A stretch of DNA of 64,000 nucleotides from DASSUW01 sp963844405 (GCA_963844405.1 CAWJNZ010000001.1:1-64000), one strand, 5' to 3'; shown: positions 45,539 through 54,419, counted from the stretch's first letter. Program-made: numbers and translations. Notes: generated by a model not told the origin, from the sequence alone.

Positions 45539-46498
45539 ATGCGCGCGCTGATCGTCACGAACATGTACCCGACGCCGGAGCGGCCGGCGCTGGGATCGTT
45601 CGTGCGCGACCAGGTCGAGGCCCTGCGCCGGCGCGGCGACGTCGAGATCGAGCTGTTCGCCTTCCCGCCGGGCCTCACCGCCTACCCGCGCGCCGCGCGC
45701 GACCTGCGGCGCCGCTATCGCGGCACGCGGTTCGACGTCGTGCACGCGCACTTCGGCCTGACGGCGTGGCCGGCGGTCGCCGCCAGGCTCGGTCCGGTCG
45801 TCGTGACGCTGCACGGCAACGACCTCTTCCACCCCCGCTCCAACCGCCTCACGCGCGCGATCCTCCCGTTCACCGCCCTTCCCGTCGCCGTGTCGCGCGA
45901 GTTCAGCGGGCTGCTGCGCGGAGCCGGGACGACGCGGCGGGTGGCGGTCCTGCCGGTCGGGATCGACCTCGAGCGCTTCCGCCCGATCCCGCGCGCCGAG
46001 GCTCGCGAGCGGCTCGGTCTCGACCCGCGCGGGCGCTACCTCCTGTTCCCGCACGATCCGTCGCGGCCTTTGAAGCGCTTCGACCGGGCGCAGGAGGCGG
46101 CGGGGGCGACCCCGCTGCTGACCATGGGGCGCGTGCCGCCCGCGGACGTCCCGCTGTGGATCAACGCCGCCAACGCCGTGCTCGTGCCCTCCCAGGCGGA
46201 GGGATTCGGGCTGTCGGTGATCGAAGCGCTCGCGTGCGGCGTGCCGGCGTTCGGGACGCCCGTCGGCATCCACCCGGTCGCGCTCGCGGGGATCGACGGC
46301 GCGTACTGCGCCCCCTGGAACCGCGACGCCTGGCGGGCCGCGCTCGAGCCCGTGCTGGAGGCCGAGGACCCGCGCGTGGACGGCCGTGCGCGGGCCGAGA
46401 TCTTCTCCGCCGACCGGATGGCCGCCCGCGTCGTGGAGGCGTGGCGCGACGTGGCCGGCCGCAGCAACCCCTCGTCCGGCGGGTTCCAAGCCACGTGA
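45539..46498 (+). CDS. GT4 family glycosyltransferase
   Basis: 319 residues. MRALIVTNMYPTPERPALGS followed by FVRDQVEALRRRG is the GT-B N-terminal domain start, and VVHAHFGLTAWPAVAARLGP is typical. The C-terminal domain has the EX7E donor-binding motif in PSQAEGFGLSVIEALACGVP. It would transfer a sugar to a cell-envelope acceptor. No other polysaccharide genes are adjacent, so the product is unknown. Confidence 0.88.
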   Translation: MRALIVTNMYPTPERPALGSFVRDQVEALRRRGDVEIELFAFPPGLTAYPRAARDLRRRYRGTRFDVVHAHFGLTAWPAVAARLGPVVVTLHGNDLFHPRSNRLTRAILPFTALPVAVSREFSGLLRGAGTTRRVAVLPVGIDLERFRPIPRAEARERLGLDPRGRYLLFPHDPSRPLKRFDRAQEAAGATPLLTMGRVPPADVPLWINAANAVLVPSQAEGFGLSVIEALACGVPAFGTPVGIHPVALAGIDGAYCAPWNRDAWRAALEPVLEAEDPRVDGRARAEIFSADRMAARVVEAWRDVAGRSNPSSGGFQAT

Positions 46499-46550
46499 CC
46501 GACCGTATACTCGAATGTCCGGGGCGTACGACCGTCCGCCCTTGCGACGT

Positions 46551-47915
46551 ATGAGCGGCCTGCTGCGACGCCTGACACGCCGAAGCCCCGCGACCGCCGA
46601 CGAGAACCGGTCCCCCGCGATCGAGTCCTCCGACCCGGCCGCCGCGCCTGCCGAGACCCCCGCCGAGCCGGGCGGCCATTCGCCCGCGTCCGTATGGGCC
46701 GGCCAGGCGCCTGCCGCCGACCCCTCGGTGCAGCCGGCCGCGGGCGACGAAGCGGCCGGCCAATCGCCTGCGACGGCCGGCGACGAGGCGGCCGGCCAGT
46801 CGGCCACGACCGCGGATCCCGGGGCGGCGAGCCAGTCGGCCACGACCGCGGATCCCGGCGCGGCCGCCCAGTCGTCCCCGCCCGGCGAGCAGCCGACCGT
46901 CGTCCTGCCGGCGACCGGCGAGCAGCCGTTGCCCGCATGGACCGTCGCCGCCACGCAGCCCACCGCCTACGCCGCCCAGCCGGCCCCGCCGCGCGATCTG
47001 CCGGCGGGCGTCGATCCGGGCGATCTCGCCGCCGCCCCCGCGGCCAGCGCGCGTCGCGGCAAGCTCCGGCGCCGCCTGCGCTACCTGCGCCACGTGCGAG
47101 AGCTGCTGCTGCGCGACCTCGGCGGCTTCACGTACGAGGTCCATCGCACCGCCGGCGGGACGGCGCAGGAGTCGCACCGGCGGCTCGCGACGGCCAAGGC
47201 GGAGCGGCTCTCGAAGCTCGACGAGGAGGTGCTCGCGCTCGAGTCGCGACTCGGGGAGCCGCACGCCGAGGTCATCCTGCGCGAGCCCGGGATCGGCGGC
47301 ACCTGCCCCGAGTGCGGCGAGCTGCACGCCAGCGACGCCCACTTCTGCTCCCGCTGCGGCGCACCGCTCGACGACAAGGCCCGCGCCCAGCGAGCAGCCG
47401 AGGCGCCGCCGGCGACCGAGTCGCAGACGACCGCCGAGCCGCAGCCCGCCAGCGTCCTCTGGGCCGGCGGACCGCGGCCCGCCCCCGAGGAGCCGGAGCC
47501 GCCGCAGCCGCCCTCGGAGGTCACGAGCCAGTGGCTGGCGACCGACCGACCCACGACTTTCTCGCGCGCGGAGCAGCCGGAAGAATCGAAGGCGGACGAG
47601 CCGGCGGGGCCGGACGAGATCGCGAAGTCGGACGAGCCCGCGACTGCCCTCGACGAGCCGGCGACGGCGGTCGAGACGCCCGCGGCCGACGAGCCGGAGC
47701 CGGAGAAGCCCGCGGCGACGGCCGACGAGCCGAAGGCCGACGAAGCCGTCGCGAAGCCGAAGCCGAAGCGGGTCAGCAAGCCGCGCAAGCGCGCGCCCGC
47801 GAAGCGGAAGGCTCAGCCCGACCCGGACTTCGAGGCGAACGGGCGCAGCAGCGACGAGAACGTCACGCCGCCGCACGGCGACCCCGTCGCCTCGCCGCGG
47901 GAGCCTGGCTCGTGA
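46551..47915 (+). CDS. Low-complexity protein with a central zinc ribbon
   Basis: 454 residues. Residues 1-150 are disordered, Ala/Pro/Asp-rich, with repeated QSATTADPG units. A helical region follows (RRLRYLRHVRELLLRDLGGF, then KAERLSKLDEEVLALESRLG). A zinc ribbon follows (GTCPECGELHASDAHFCSRC). The C-terminus is again charged and repetitive (ADEPEPEKPA, KPRKRAPAKRKAQPD). It could be a scaffold protein. The ATG at 46551 (MSGLLRRLTRR) is preferred over 46515. It overlaps the next gene's GTG. Confidence 0.6.
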   Translation: MSGLLRRLTRRSPATADENRSPAIESSDPAAAPAETPAEPGGHSPASVWAGQAPAADPSVQPAAGDEAAGQSPATAGDEAAGQSATTADPGAASQSATTADPGAAAQSSPPGEQPTVVLPATGEQPLPAWTVAATQPTAYAAQPAPPRDLPAGVDPGDLAAAPAASARRGKLRRRLRYLRHVRELLLRDLGGFTYEVHRTAGGTAQESHRRLATAKAERLSKLDEEVLALESRLGEPHAEVILREPGIGGTCPECGELHASDAHFCSRCGAPLDDKARAQRAAEAPPATESQTTAEPQPASVLWAGGPRPAPEEPEPPQPPSEVTSQWLATDRPTTFSRAEQPEESKADEPAGPDEIAKSDEPATALDEPATAVETPAADEPEPEKPAATADEPKADEAVAKPKPKRVSKPRKRAPAKRKAQPDPDFEANGRSSDENVTPPHGDPVASPREPGS

Positions 47916-48601
47916 CCGCCACCGAGACGCCCGCCCCCGCCGTCGAGACCCGGCGCTGCCCTCGCTGCGGGTCCGAGCTGACCTCGCAGCAGGAGTGGTG
48001 CCTGGAGTGCGGGGCCGACGTGAGCTCGACGATCGCCGCGCCCCCGAGCTGGCGCGCGCCGGTGGCGCTGGTCGGCGGGCTGCTGCTCATCGCGCTCCTG
48101 GCGCTGGTGCTGGCGCTGGTCGAGCTCGCCGGGGACGCCGAGCAGGTCGCGGAGGCGCCGAGCGCCACGCCGACGCCCGCCCCCACCACGACCGTCGTCC
48201 CCACCCCCGAGTCGACCACGATCCCGCCGGCCACCGACGACGGCACCGCGGGCACGACGCCGGAGATCGCCGACTGGCCGGCCGGGAAGGACGCGTGGAC
48301 CGTCGTCCTCGAGGCCTCCAGCACGCGCGAGGCGGCCGAGGCGCGGGCCAACGAGCTCGCACAGCAGGGAATCCCCGTCGGGATCCTCGAGTCCGACCAG
48401 TACCCGACGCTGGAGCCCGGCAAGTTCGTCGTCTTCTCCGGCCAGTACGACAGCCAGCGCGCCGCCGACCAGGCGCTGCAGGACCTGACCGCGCAGGTCG
48501 AGGGCGCCTATGTGCGCCACGTCTCGCCGACGGCGTCGAGCGGCGGGGCGACGGCGACGCCCAGCCCCACCAGCAGCCCGAGCCCCGTCCCGACGCTCTG
48601 A
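47912..48601 (+). CDS. Membrane protein with zinc ribbon and SPOR-like domain
   Basis: 229 residues. A zinc ribbon (RRCPRCGSELTSQQEWCLEC) is near the N-terminus. One membrane segment (APVALVGGLLLIALLALVLA) and a Thr/Pro linker follow. The SPOR-like domain (WTVVLEASSTREAAEARANE, YPTLEPGKFVVFSGQYDSQR) would bind denuded glycan strands at division sites. It is coupled to the previous zinc-ribbon gene by GTGA, which suggests one complex. Confidence 0.75.
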   Translation: MTATETPAPAVETRRCPRCGSELTSQQEWCLECGADVSSTIAAPPSWRAPVALVGGLLLIALLALVLALVELAGDAEQVAEAPSATPTPAPTTTVVPTPESTTIPPATDDGTAGTTPEIADWPAGKDAWTVVLEASSTREAAEARANELAQQGIPVGILESDQYPTLEPGKFVVFSGQYDSQRAADQALQDLTAQVEGAYVRHVSPTASSGGATATPSPTSSPSPVPTL

Positions 48602-48643
48602 TCCGGACCAAAGCCGGGCGCCGATTCGGGGACGAGCCGGGGC

Positions 48644-49657
48644 TCAGAGGCCGGGCCAGTACGGCGCGAGCCGCTCCAGCGCCCGCACGGCCAGCGGGTG
48701 GCGCTCGACCTCGCCGGGGTCCGGCGTCGCCTCGTCCACGAGCACCGGCATGAGCGCGGCCATCGACCCGGTCAGCGCGCCGAGGTCGTAGCCCCCTTCG
48801 AGCACCAGCCCCAGCGGCACCCCGAGCGCGTCGCACGCCGCCCGCAGCGACGCGGTCATGCCCGCGAAGCCGGCCTCGGTGACGGTGCAGGTGGCGAGCG
48901 GGTCGGCGTGGTGGGCGTCGAAGCCCGCCGAGACGAGCACGAGCTGCGGCTGCCACGACGACAGCAGCGGCACCACGACATGCGCGACCAGCGACCGGAA
49001 CGCCGCGTCGCCGCTCCGGCCCGGCACCGGCAGGTTGACCGTGTAGCCCTCCCCCGGTCCCTCGCCGACATACGACGCCGGCCCGGTCCCCGGATACAGC
49101 GGCCACTCGTGGATCGAGACGAACAGCACGTCGTCGGAGCGCGCGAAGATCGCCTCGGTCCCGTTGCCGTGGTGCACGTCCCAGTCGAGGATCAGCACCC
49201 GCTCGACCCCGTGCGCGGCAATGGCCCGCCGCGCGGCCAGCGCCACGTTCCCGAAGAAGCAGAAGCCCATCGCCCGCGCCGGCTCGGCGTGATGGCCCGG
49301 CGGCCGGTGCGCCGAGACCCCCACGCGCGCGCTCCCCTCCAGCAGGCCGTCGACCAGCGCGGCCGCGCCGCCCGCCGCCCGCACGGCCGCCTCGAAGGTC
49401 GCCGGCACGGCCGCGGTGTCGGCGTCGAGGAACCCGCCGCCGCGCGCGCACATCTCCTCCAGCGCGGTCACATAGGGCTCGGGGTGGACCGTCTCCAGAA
49501 GCTCGCGATCCACGACCGGCGCCTCCATCACCGTCGCCCCGAACCACTCGTGACGGGCCATCTCGGCCTCCAACGCGCGGATCCGATCCGGCCGTTCCGG
49601 GTGGCCCGGGATGTCGTGGAACAAAGATGCGTCGTGACGCAGCCAGAGCGGAGGCAC
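48644..49657 (-). CDS. Histone deacetylase-like amidohydrolase
   Basis: 337 residues. It belongs to the arginase/deacetylase superfamily (AcuC and bacterial HDAC-like). Motifs are HDIPGHPERPDRIRALEAEM, SAHRPPGHHAEPARAMGFCF (catalytic His pair), LDWDVHHGNGTEAIFARSDD and LVSAGFDAHHADPLATCTVT (zinc ligands). It may deacetylate lysine, polyamines or acetoin pathway enzymes. The GTG at 49657 has no ribosome site and lies 22 bp from the divergent nadB start. Confidence 0.9.
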   Translation of the reverse strand: MPPLWLRHDASLFHDIPGHPERPDRIRALEAEMARHEWFGATVMEAPVVDRELLETVHPEPYVTALEEMCARGGGFLDADTAAVPATFEAAVRAAGGAAALVDGLLEGSARVGVSAHRPPGHHAEPARAMGFCFFGNVALAARRAIAAHGVERVLILDWDVHHGNGTEAIFARSDDVLFVSIHEWPLYPGTGPASYVGEGPGEGYTVNLPVPGRSGDAAFRSLVAHVVVPLLSSWQPQLVLVSAGFDAHHADPLATCTVTEAGFAGMTASLRAACDALGVPLGLVLEGGYDLGALTGSMAALMPVLVDEATPDPGEVERHPLAVRALERLAPYWPGL

Positions 49658-49679
49658 GCCGGTACCGTACGGCGTCCCC

Positions 49680-51131
49680 GTGAACCCAGGCCCCGACCTC
49701 GTCGTCGTGGGCGCGGGCGCGGCCGGGCTGTTCGCCTGCCTGTCGGCGGCGCACGAGGGCGCCCGCGTCACGCTCGTGTCCGCGCGCCCGCTCGCCGAGA
49801 CGGCGTCCTACTGGGCGCAGGGCGGACTCGCCGCCGCGCTCGCCGTCGACGACTCGCCGACCCTCCACTTCCAGGACACCCTGACCGCCGGTCGCGACCT
49901 CGTCCGCCGCTCCGCCGCCGAGGTCCTCACCGAGGAGGCGGCGGACCGCTTCCACGACCTCGAGCGGTTCGGCGTGCGCTTCGACGCCGACCGCCACGGC
50001 AACCTCGCCCTCGGCCTGGAGGGCGGACACGGCACGCGGCGGGTGGTCCACGCCGGCGGGAGCGCGACCGGCCGCCGCATCCTGCGCCAGCTGTCCGCCG
50101 ATGTCGCCGAGCACCCCGCGATCGAGGTGCTCGAGGACGCCCGCGTCGGCCGGCTGCTCGCCGCCGAGGGCCGCGTCTCCGGCGTCACGCTGGAGGACGG
50201 CCGCACGGTGACCGCCCGCGGCACGATCCTGGCCACGGGCGGCGCCGCCGCGCTGTGGTCGCGCACCACCAACCCGCCCGGCTCGTTCGGCTCCGGCCTG
50301 CTGCTGGCCCGCCACGCCGGCGCCGCCCTCGCCGACCTGGAGTTCACGCAGTTCCACCCCACCGCCGTCGTCGGCGTCAAAGGACGCGAGGGGTTCCTCA
50401 TCACCGAGGCGATCCGCGGCGAAGGGGCAACGCTCCATGATGTGCGCGGCAACCGGTTCGTCGACGAGCTGGCGCCGCGCGACGCCGTCGCCCGCGCGAT
50501 CTTCCGGACGCTCCAACACCAGCAGATCCCGGCGGTCGGGCTGGACATGCGGCACGTCGATCCGGCCCGCTTCCCCAACGTCGTCCAGGCGCTGCGCGAG
50601 GCCGGCCTCGATCCCATGTCCGAGCTCGTGCCGGTCGCTCCCGCCAGCCACTACGTGATGGGCGGGATCGTCACCGACCTCCAGGGGCGCTCCCACGTCG
50701 AGGGTCTGTATGCGGTCGGGGAGTGCGCCTGTACCGGCCTGCACGGCGCCAACCGGCTCGCCTCCAACTCGCTGTCGGAGTGCTTCGTGTTCGGCCGCCG
50801 CGCCGCCCTCCGCGCGCTCGACGAGCCGGACGGCAGCGCCGTGCTCGCCGCGGCCGAGCCCAGGCCCGGGCTCGCCCAACCCCCCAGCCGCGAGACGCGC
50901 AAGGCGATGTGGCGCCACGCCGGCCTCGAGCGCGACGCCGAGGGGCTGCAGCCGCTGCTCGACGACCCGCACCCGCTCGCCCGCCTCGTCGCCCGCAGCG
51001 CCCTCTTCCGCGAGGAGAGCCGCGGCGCCCACGCCCGCGCCGACTTCCCCGAGACCGACCCCGCGCTCGACCATCGCCACACCGTGATCCCGCCCCACAG
51101 CGACGATCCGCGGCTCGAGCGGTGGGACTGA
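49680..51131 (+). CDS. nadB: L-aspartate oxidase
   Basis: 483 residues. It makes iminoaspartate for NAD synthesis. FAD-binding VVGAGAAGLFACLSAA opens the protein, with SYWAQGGLAAALAVDDSP, then LEFTQFHPTAVVG (active-site His) and the C-terminal FAD contact SHYVMGGIVTDLQGRSHVEG and ASNSLSECFVFGRRAA. The helical tail is complete. nadA and nadC are not in the window. The GTG at 49680 has no Shine-Dalgarno sequence, so it may be leaderless. Confidence 0.95.
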   Translation: MNPGPDLVVVGAGAAGLFACLSAAHEGARVTLVSARPLAETASYWAQGGLAAALAVDDSPTLHFQDTLTAGRDLVRRSAAEVLTEEAADRFHDLERFGVRFDADRHGNLALGLEGGHGTRRVVHAGGSATGRRILRQLSADVAEHPAIEVLEDARVGRLLAAEGRVSGVTLEDGRTVTARGTILATGGAAALWSRTTNPPGSFGSGLLLARHAGAALADLEFTQFHPTAVVGVKGREGFLITEAIRGEGATLHDVRGNRFVDELAPRDAVARAIFRTLQHQQIPAVGLDMRHVDPARFPNVVQALREAGLDPMSELVPVAPASHYVMGGIVTDLQGRSHVEGLYAVGECACTGLHGANRLASNSLSECFVFGRRAALRALDEPDGSAVLAAAEPRPGLAQPPSRETRKAMWRHAGLERDAEGLQPLLDDPHPLARLVARSALFREESRGAHARADFPETDPALDHRHTVIPPHSDDPRLERWD

Positions 51132-51166
51132 CCCTTTTGCCCGGGAGCCGGTAGACCGAACATCGG

Positions 51167-51283
51167 TTCGCGTCTTAACGCGAAGTCAACAAACGCTGCG
51201 TTCTAAATTGAACGTGATCGGCTATCAGTGCAGAGCGGGTTCCTGGGGGAACCCGATCTGGCGCAGGCCCCGAAGGGGAGAAC
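51167..51283 (+). promoter_or_regulatory. Leader with two hairpins before the gene at 51286
   Basis: TTCGCGTCTTAACGCGAA at 51167-51184 is a perfect 6-bp stem. CGGGTTCCTGGGGGAACCCG near 51237-51256 is a second stem, 30 bp before the ATG. The AT-rich piece TCTAAATTGAACGTGATC between them may hold the promoter. The second hairpin may belong to a structured 5' leader; no known class is recognised. Confidence 0.35.
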
Positions 51284-51285
51284 GC

Positions 51286-51714
51286 ATGTACCGCTTCAGT
51301 CGTTCCATCTATCGCGAGCTCGCGCCGCACATCCTCGAGGACAGGCCGGGGCATGCAGGCCCGGGCAACCACGAGCGGGTGCTGCGAGCGTGCGAGGCGG
51401 CCGTCTACCGGCTGGGCACGGACTGGCACTACTTCGCCAAGCCCACCAAGACGCTGTTCAACGACATCCGGATCTACTTCCCGATGTCGGCCCAGGAGCG
51501 CGTCTACCGCGTCGTAGACCGGTACATGACCTTCGCCCGCGACTACTTCTCCTCGCTCCCCCACAGCGGCTACGACGTCGCCGGCAACCGGATCGAGTGC
51601 CGCGCCACCACGCGCCGCGGCACCCGCTGCCAGCGCACGCCGCTCCCGCGCAACGGCTACTGCCCGTCGCACCAGCACCTGGCCGAGCCGGGGGAGCTGC
51701 CGCTCGCTGCGTGA
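51286..51714 (+). CDS. Small cytoplasmic protein with Cys/His-rich C-terminus
   Basis: 142 residues. MYRFSRSIYRELAPHILEDR leads to a helical part (CEAAVYRLGTDWHYFAKPTK, NDIRIYFPMSAQERVYRVVD). Residues 105-132 read ECRATTRRGTRCQRTPLPRN, then GYCPSHQHL, a C..C..C..H zinc-finger-like knuckle. The ATG at 51286 has GGGGAG upstream. No family is recognised. It may be a DNA- or RNA-binding regulator. Confidence 0.6.
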   Translation: MYRFSRSIYRELAPHILEDRPGHAGPGNHERVLRACEAAVYRLGTDWHYFAKPTKTLFNDIRIYFPMSAQERVYRVVDRYMTFARDYFSSLPHSGYDVAGNRIECRATTRRGTRCQRTPLPRNGYCPSHQHLAEPGELPLAA

Positions 51715-51763
51715 AACCGAGTGCGGCTTACTCGCACTCGCAAGCTCGCGCGAGCGCCTTAGC

Positions 51764-52657
51764 ATGTGGCCCGTGGCAGCGGTGGGCTTCATCGGTCTGG
51801 GCATCATGGGCTCGCGCCAGGCGGCCAACCTGGCGCGCGCCGGCTTCGAGCTGACCGTCTTCAACCGGACGCGCGAGCGCGCCGAGGCGTGGGCGGCCGA
51901 GCACGGCGGGCACGTCGCCGCGACGCCGCGCGAGGTGGCCGAGCGCAGCGAGACCGTCATCACGATGGTGGTCGACGGCGCGCAGGTCGAGGAGATGCTG
52001 CTCGGCGACGACGGGGCCGTCCACGGCGCCAGGCCCGGCACCTTGTTCATCGACATGTCGACCATCGGGCCCGCCGACGCCCGGCGCATCGGCGGGGAGC
52101 TGATCGAGCGCGGCCACCGCTTCGTCGACGCGCCGGTGACCGGCTCGGCCCCGAAGGCCGAGGACGGGACGCTGACGATCATGGCCGGCGGCAGCGACGA
52201 GGACGTCGAGCGGGCGATGCCGCTGTTCGAGGCGATGGGCGAGCTGATCGTCCACGTCGGCGAGCTCGGCGTGGGCCAGCAGGTGAAGGTCATCGCCAAC
52301 GCCGTCGCGGCCACGAACTGCGCGACGCTGGCCCAGGGGCTCGTGGTCGGCCGGCGCGCGGGCGTCGACCTCGAGGCCCTGCTCAAGGTGATGGGCGCCG
52401 GCGCGGCCGACTCGACGATGCTCCAGCTCAAGGGCAAGCCGATGCTCGCGCACGACTTCGAGCCGCTGTTCAAGCTCGATCACATGCTCAAGGACATCGT
52501 GCTGTGCCTCCAGGAGGCGCGCGAGGCGGGCGTCGGCTTCCCATCAGCCGCCCTGGCCGGTGAGCTCTACGCGGCCGGCGCCGGCCGCGGCCTCGGGGAG
52601 CGCGACTTCGCGGCGGTCCTCGAGGTCGTCGAGGAGCTCAACGACACGAAGCTGTGA
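51764..52657 (+). CDS. NAD(P)-dependent beta-hydroxyacid dehydrogenase
   Basis: 297 residues. GFIGLGIMGSRQAANLARAG is the dinucleotide-binding start of the 3-hydroxyisobutyrate dehydrogenase family. VDAPVTGSAPKAEDGTLTIM is the substrate-binding block, and VKVIANAV holds the catalytic Lys. It oxidises a hydroxy acid such as glycolate or 3-hydroxyisobutyrate, or reduces a succinic semialdehyde. A GTG at 51773 is an equally good start. Confidence 0.88.
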   Translation: MWPVAAVGFIGLGIMGSRQAANLARAGFELTVFNRTRERAEAWAAEHGGHVAATPREVAERSETVITMVVDGAQVEEMLLGDDGAVHGARPGTLFIDMSTIGPADARRIGGELIERGHRFVDAPVTGSAPKAEDGTLTIMAGGSDEDVERAMPLFEAMGELIVHVGELGVGQQVKVIANAVAATNCATLAQGLVVGRRAGVDLEALLKVMGAGAADSTMLQLKGKPMLAHDFEPLFKLDHMLKDIVLCLQEAREAGVGFPSAALAGELYAAGAGRGLGERDFAAVLEVVEELNDTKL

Positions 52658-52698
52658 TCGCGGCACTTCTCCTGGATGAGCGGGATATGCAGGGAGAT

Positions 52699-52728
52699 TT
52701 GGCGATTTTGGAACTTTGTGCATACTAT
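52699..52728 (+). promoter_or_regulatory. Candidate promoter upstream of the DUF1802 gene
   Basis: TTGGCG at 52699-52704 and TACTAT at 52723-52728 have an 18-bp spacer in a notably AT-rich patch. The start would give a leader of about 105 nt before the ATG at 52841. A second AT-rich motif (CCCTATACACA at about 52810) lies nearer the gene. Confidence 0.4.
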
Positions 52729-52840
52729 GTGACGCTGTCGCCGGGGGTTTATACGGCGGCGGGTTCAGGGCAGGGTGCGGTGGGCCGCCCGAGATGGGCG
52801 GAACCGTGCCCCTATACACACATCTCCACCACCTTCCCCT

Positions 52841-53473
52841 ATGCCGATCGCATTCAAGGAATGGGCTGTCACCGTGCGCGCGCTCGCCGAGGGCGAGCAG
52901 CTCGTGACCCTGCGCAAGGGCGGTATCCGCGAGCCCGAGAAGCACTTCGCACTCGAGCACGATCGATTCTTCCTCTATCCCACCTTCGATCACCAGCGGG
53001 GCGACCTCGTCCGCGAGTCGCACCAGCCCGAGCTGCGCCGTGCGCTCGAGGAGGGTGTGTGGGCCGACGGTGAGCCGCCCGTGCACGCGGTGATGCGCGA
53101 CGGCGGGCTCTCGCAGCCCGACCGCGTGCGCATCCGCGCCTGGGCCGAGGTGGCCGGGGCGTGGACGGTGACCGACCGTCGCGCCGTCGACGGCCTGTCC
53201 CCGTTCTACGTCTGGACGACCGACTACGCCGAGAAGCGCCTGGCGTGGAAGCGCCGCCACCCGCTGCACGTGCTCCTGCTGCGCACCTACCGCATCCCGC
53301 GCCCGGTCACCGTGCGCGTGCGCGACGACTACGGCGGCTGCCGCTCCTGGCTGGAGATCACGCGCGACCTCCCGTTCGAGGGGACGCCCGTGCTCTCCGA
53401 CGAGGAGTTCGAGCGCGCGTCGGAGGAGATCGCGGCGATCGTGCACGCCGACGGCGCGCTCGCGTACGCCTGA
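52841..53473 (+). CDS. DUF1802 family protein
   Basis: 210 residues. MPIAFKEWAVTVRALAEGEQ followed by LVTLRKGGIREPEKHFALEH matches the start of DUF1802, and TFDHQRGDLVRESHQPELRR is its conserved middle. The middle residues AVDGLSPFYVWTTDYAEKRL and AWKRRHPLHVLLLRTYRIP are typical. Function of the family is unknown. The ATG at 52841 has no strong ribosome site. Confidence 0.8.
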   Translation: MPIAFKEWAVTVRALAEGEQLVTLRKGGIREPEKHFALEHDRFFLYPTFDHQRGDLVRESHQPELRRALEEGVWADGEPPVHAVMRDGGLSQPDRVRIRAWAEVAGAWTVTDRRAVDGLSPFYVWTTDYAEKRLAWKRRHPLHVLLLRTYRIPRPVTVRVRDDYGGCRSWLEITRDLPFEGTPVLSDEEFERASEEIAAIVHADGALAYA

Positions 53474-53524
53474 GCCTGGCTGAGGCGGCGACGCCGGAGC
53501 GCGGCCGGGGCCTAGGCTGGGGCC

Positions 53525-54262
53525 ATCTGGCTGGAGACCCCGTCCGAGAGCTTCGTCGCCCGCCACGACGAGCGTGACGCGCCCGACGCCGCGCGCGTGC
53601 TGGCGCAGCTCGAGTACGCGCGCGAGCGGCTCGAGCGCCTGCTCGAGGTCGAGCTCGGGGAGCTCGACGTCGTGCTGCACGGCTCGCCCGCGCAGCTCGA
53701 CGCGGCGCAGCCGTGGCTGACCGTGCAGCGGCGGATGACGGCGCCGGCGGCGCGCCGCTATGTGGTCGGCTGGGCGGCCGAGCGCGAGCTGCACGTGCTG
53801 TCGCCGCGGCTGCTCGCGCAGCGGGCGTCGAACGTGGAGGGCTCGCTGGAGCTGCTCATGCTGTCGCCGTCGGCGCTGCTGGCACGGCGCGCCCTGGCCA
53901 TCCGCCATCCGGGCTTCCCGCCACCGCTCGGCCCGCGGCGGCTGCGGCGGTGGATGCGGTCGGCGTGGTTCGTCGAGGGGGCGGCGCAGTGGCTGGCCGG
54001 GCAGACGCGCCACGTCCGGCCGGCGGTCGCCCGCCGCCTGCGCGAGGGGCCGCCGCCCGCGTTCCCGCCGGGGCGCGCCGACGCCCTGCTGCTCGGCGGC
54101 ACCGTCTTCGACCTCGTGGCGCGCGAGGAGGGCGACAGCGCGGCCGTCGCCGTCGCGCGCACCGCGCCTGAGGACGCGCTCGAGAACGCCTTCGGCCGCC
54201 GCACGTCCCGCCACACGGAAGCCGCCTGGCGGTCCCACCTCACACGCCTCGCCGCCCCGTAA
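53525..54262 (+). CDS. Peptidase MA-like helical protein, unknown function
   Basis: 245 residues if read from ATC 53525; a GTG at 53597 is the first usual start. Protein-like sequence begins before it (WLETPSESFVARHDERDAPD), so the true start is upstream, with an in-frame stop at 53513. The core has YVVGWAAERELHVLSPRLLA, RASNVEGSLELLMLSPSALL and AWFVEGAAQWLAGQTRHVRP, resembling gluzincin-like proteins of the peptidase MA clan, but no HExxH is seen. The stop is embedded in the first palindrome. Confidence 0.55.
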   Translation: MWLETPSESFVARHDERDAPDAARVLAQLEYARERLERLLEVELGELDVVLHGSPAQLDAAQPWLTVQRRMTAPAARRYVVGWAAERELHVLSPRLLAQRASNVEGSLELLMLSPSALLARRALAIRHPGFPPPLGPRRLRRWMRSAWFVEGAAQWLAGQTRHVRPAVARRLREGPPPAFPPGRADALLLGGTVFDLVAREEGDSAAVAVARTAPEDALENAFGRRTSRHTEAAWRSHLTRLAAP

Positions 54263-54373
54263 GGGGGCCTGGCCCCCTTACCCCATTACGTTCCGTAAGC
54301 GCGTAAGGGGGCCTGGCCCCCTTACCTGCGCCAGACCCGCCAAAACGACGCGTAAGGGGGTCAGACCCCCTTA
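54259..54373. repeat. Three spaced perfect palindromes with compensatory base changes
   Basis: GTAAGGGGGCCTGGCCCCCTTAC occurs at 54259-54281 and 54303-54325. A third, TAAGGGGGTCAGACCCCCTTA, lies at 54353-54373. Spacings are 44 and 49 bp. In the third copy the two inner C-G pairs become T-A and C-G with matching arms, so pairing is kept while sequence changes. They resemble extragenic palindromes and may act as terminators or transcript stabilisers. Confidence 0.8.
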
Positions 54374-54419
54374 GTTGGTGTGACCCCACTGTGCGGTTCG
54401 GGTGTATATTCAACAGGTG

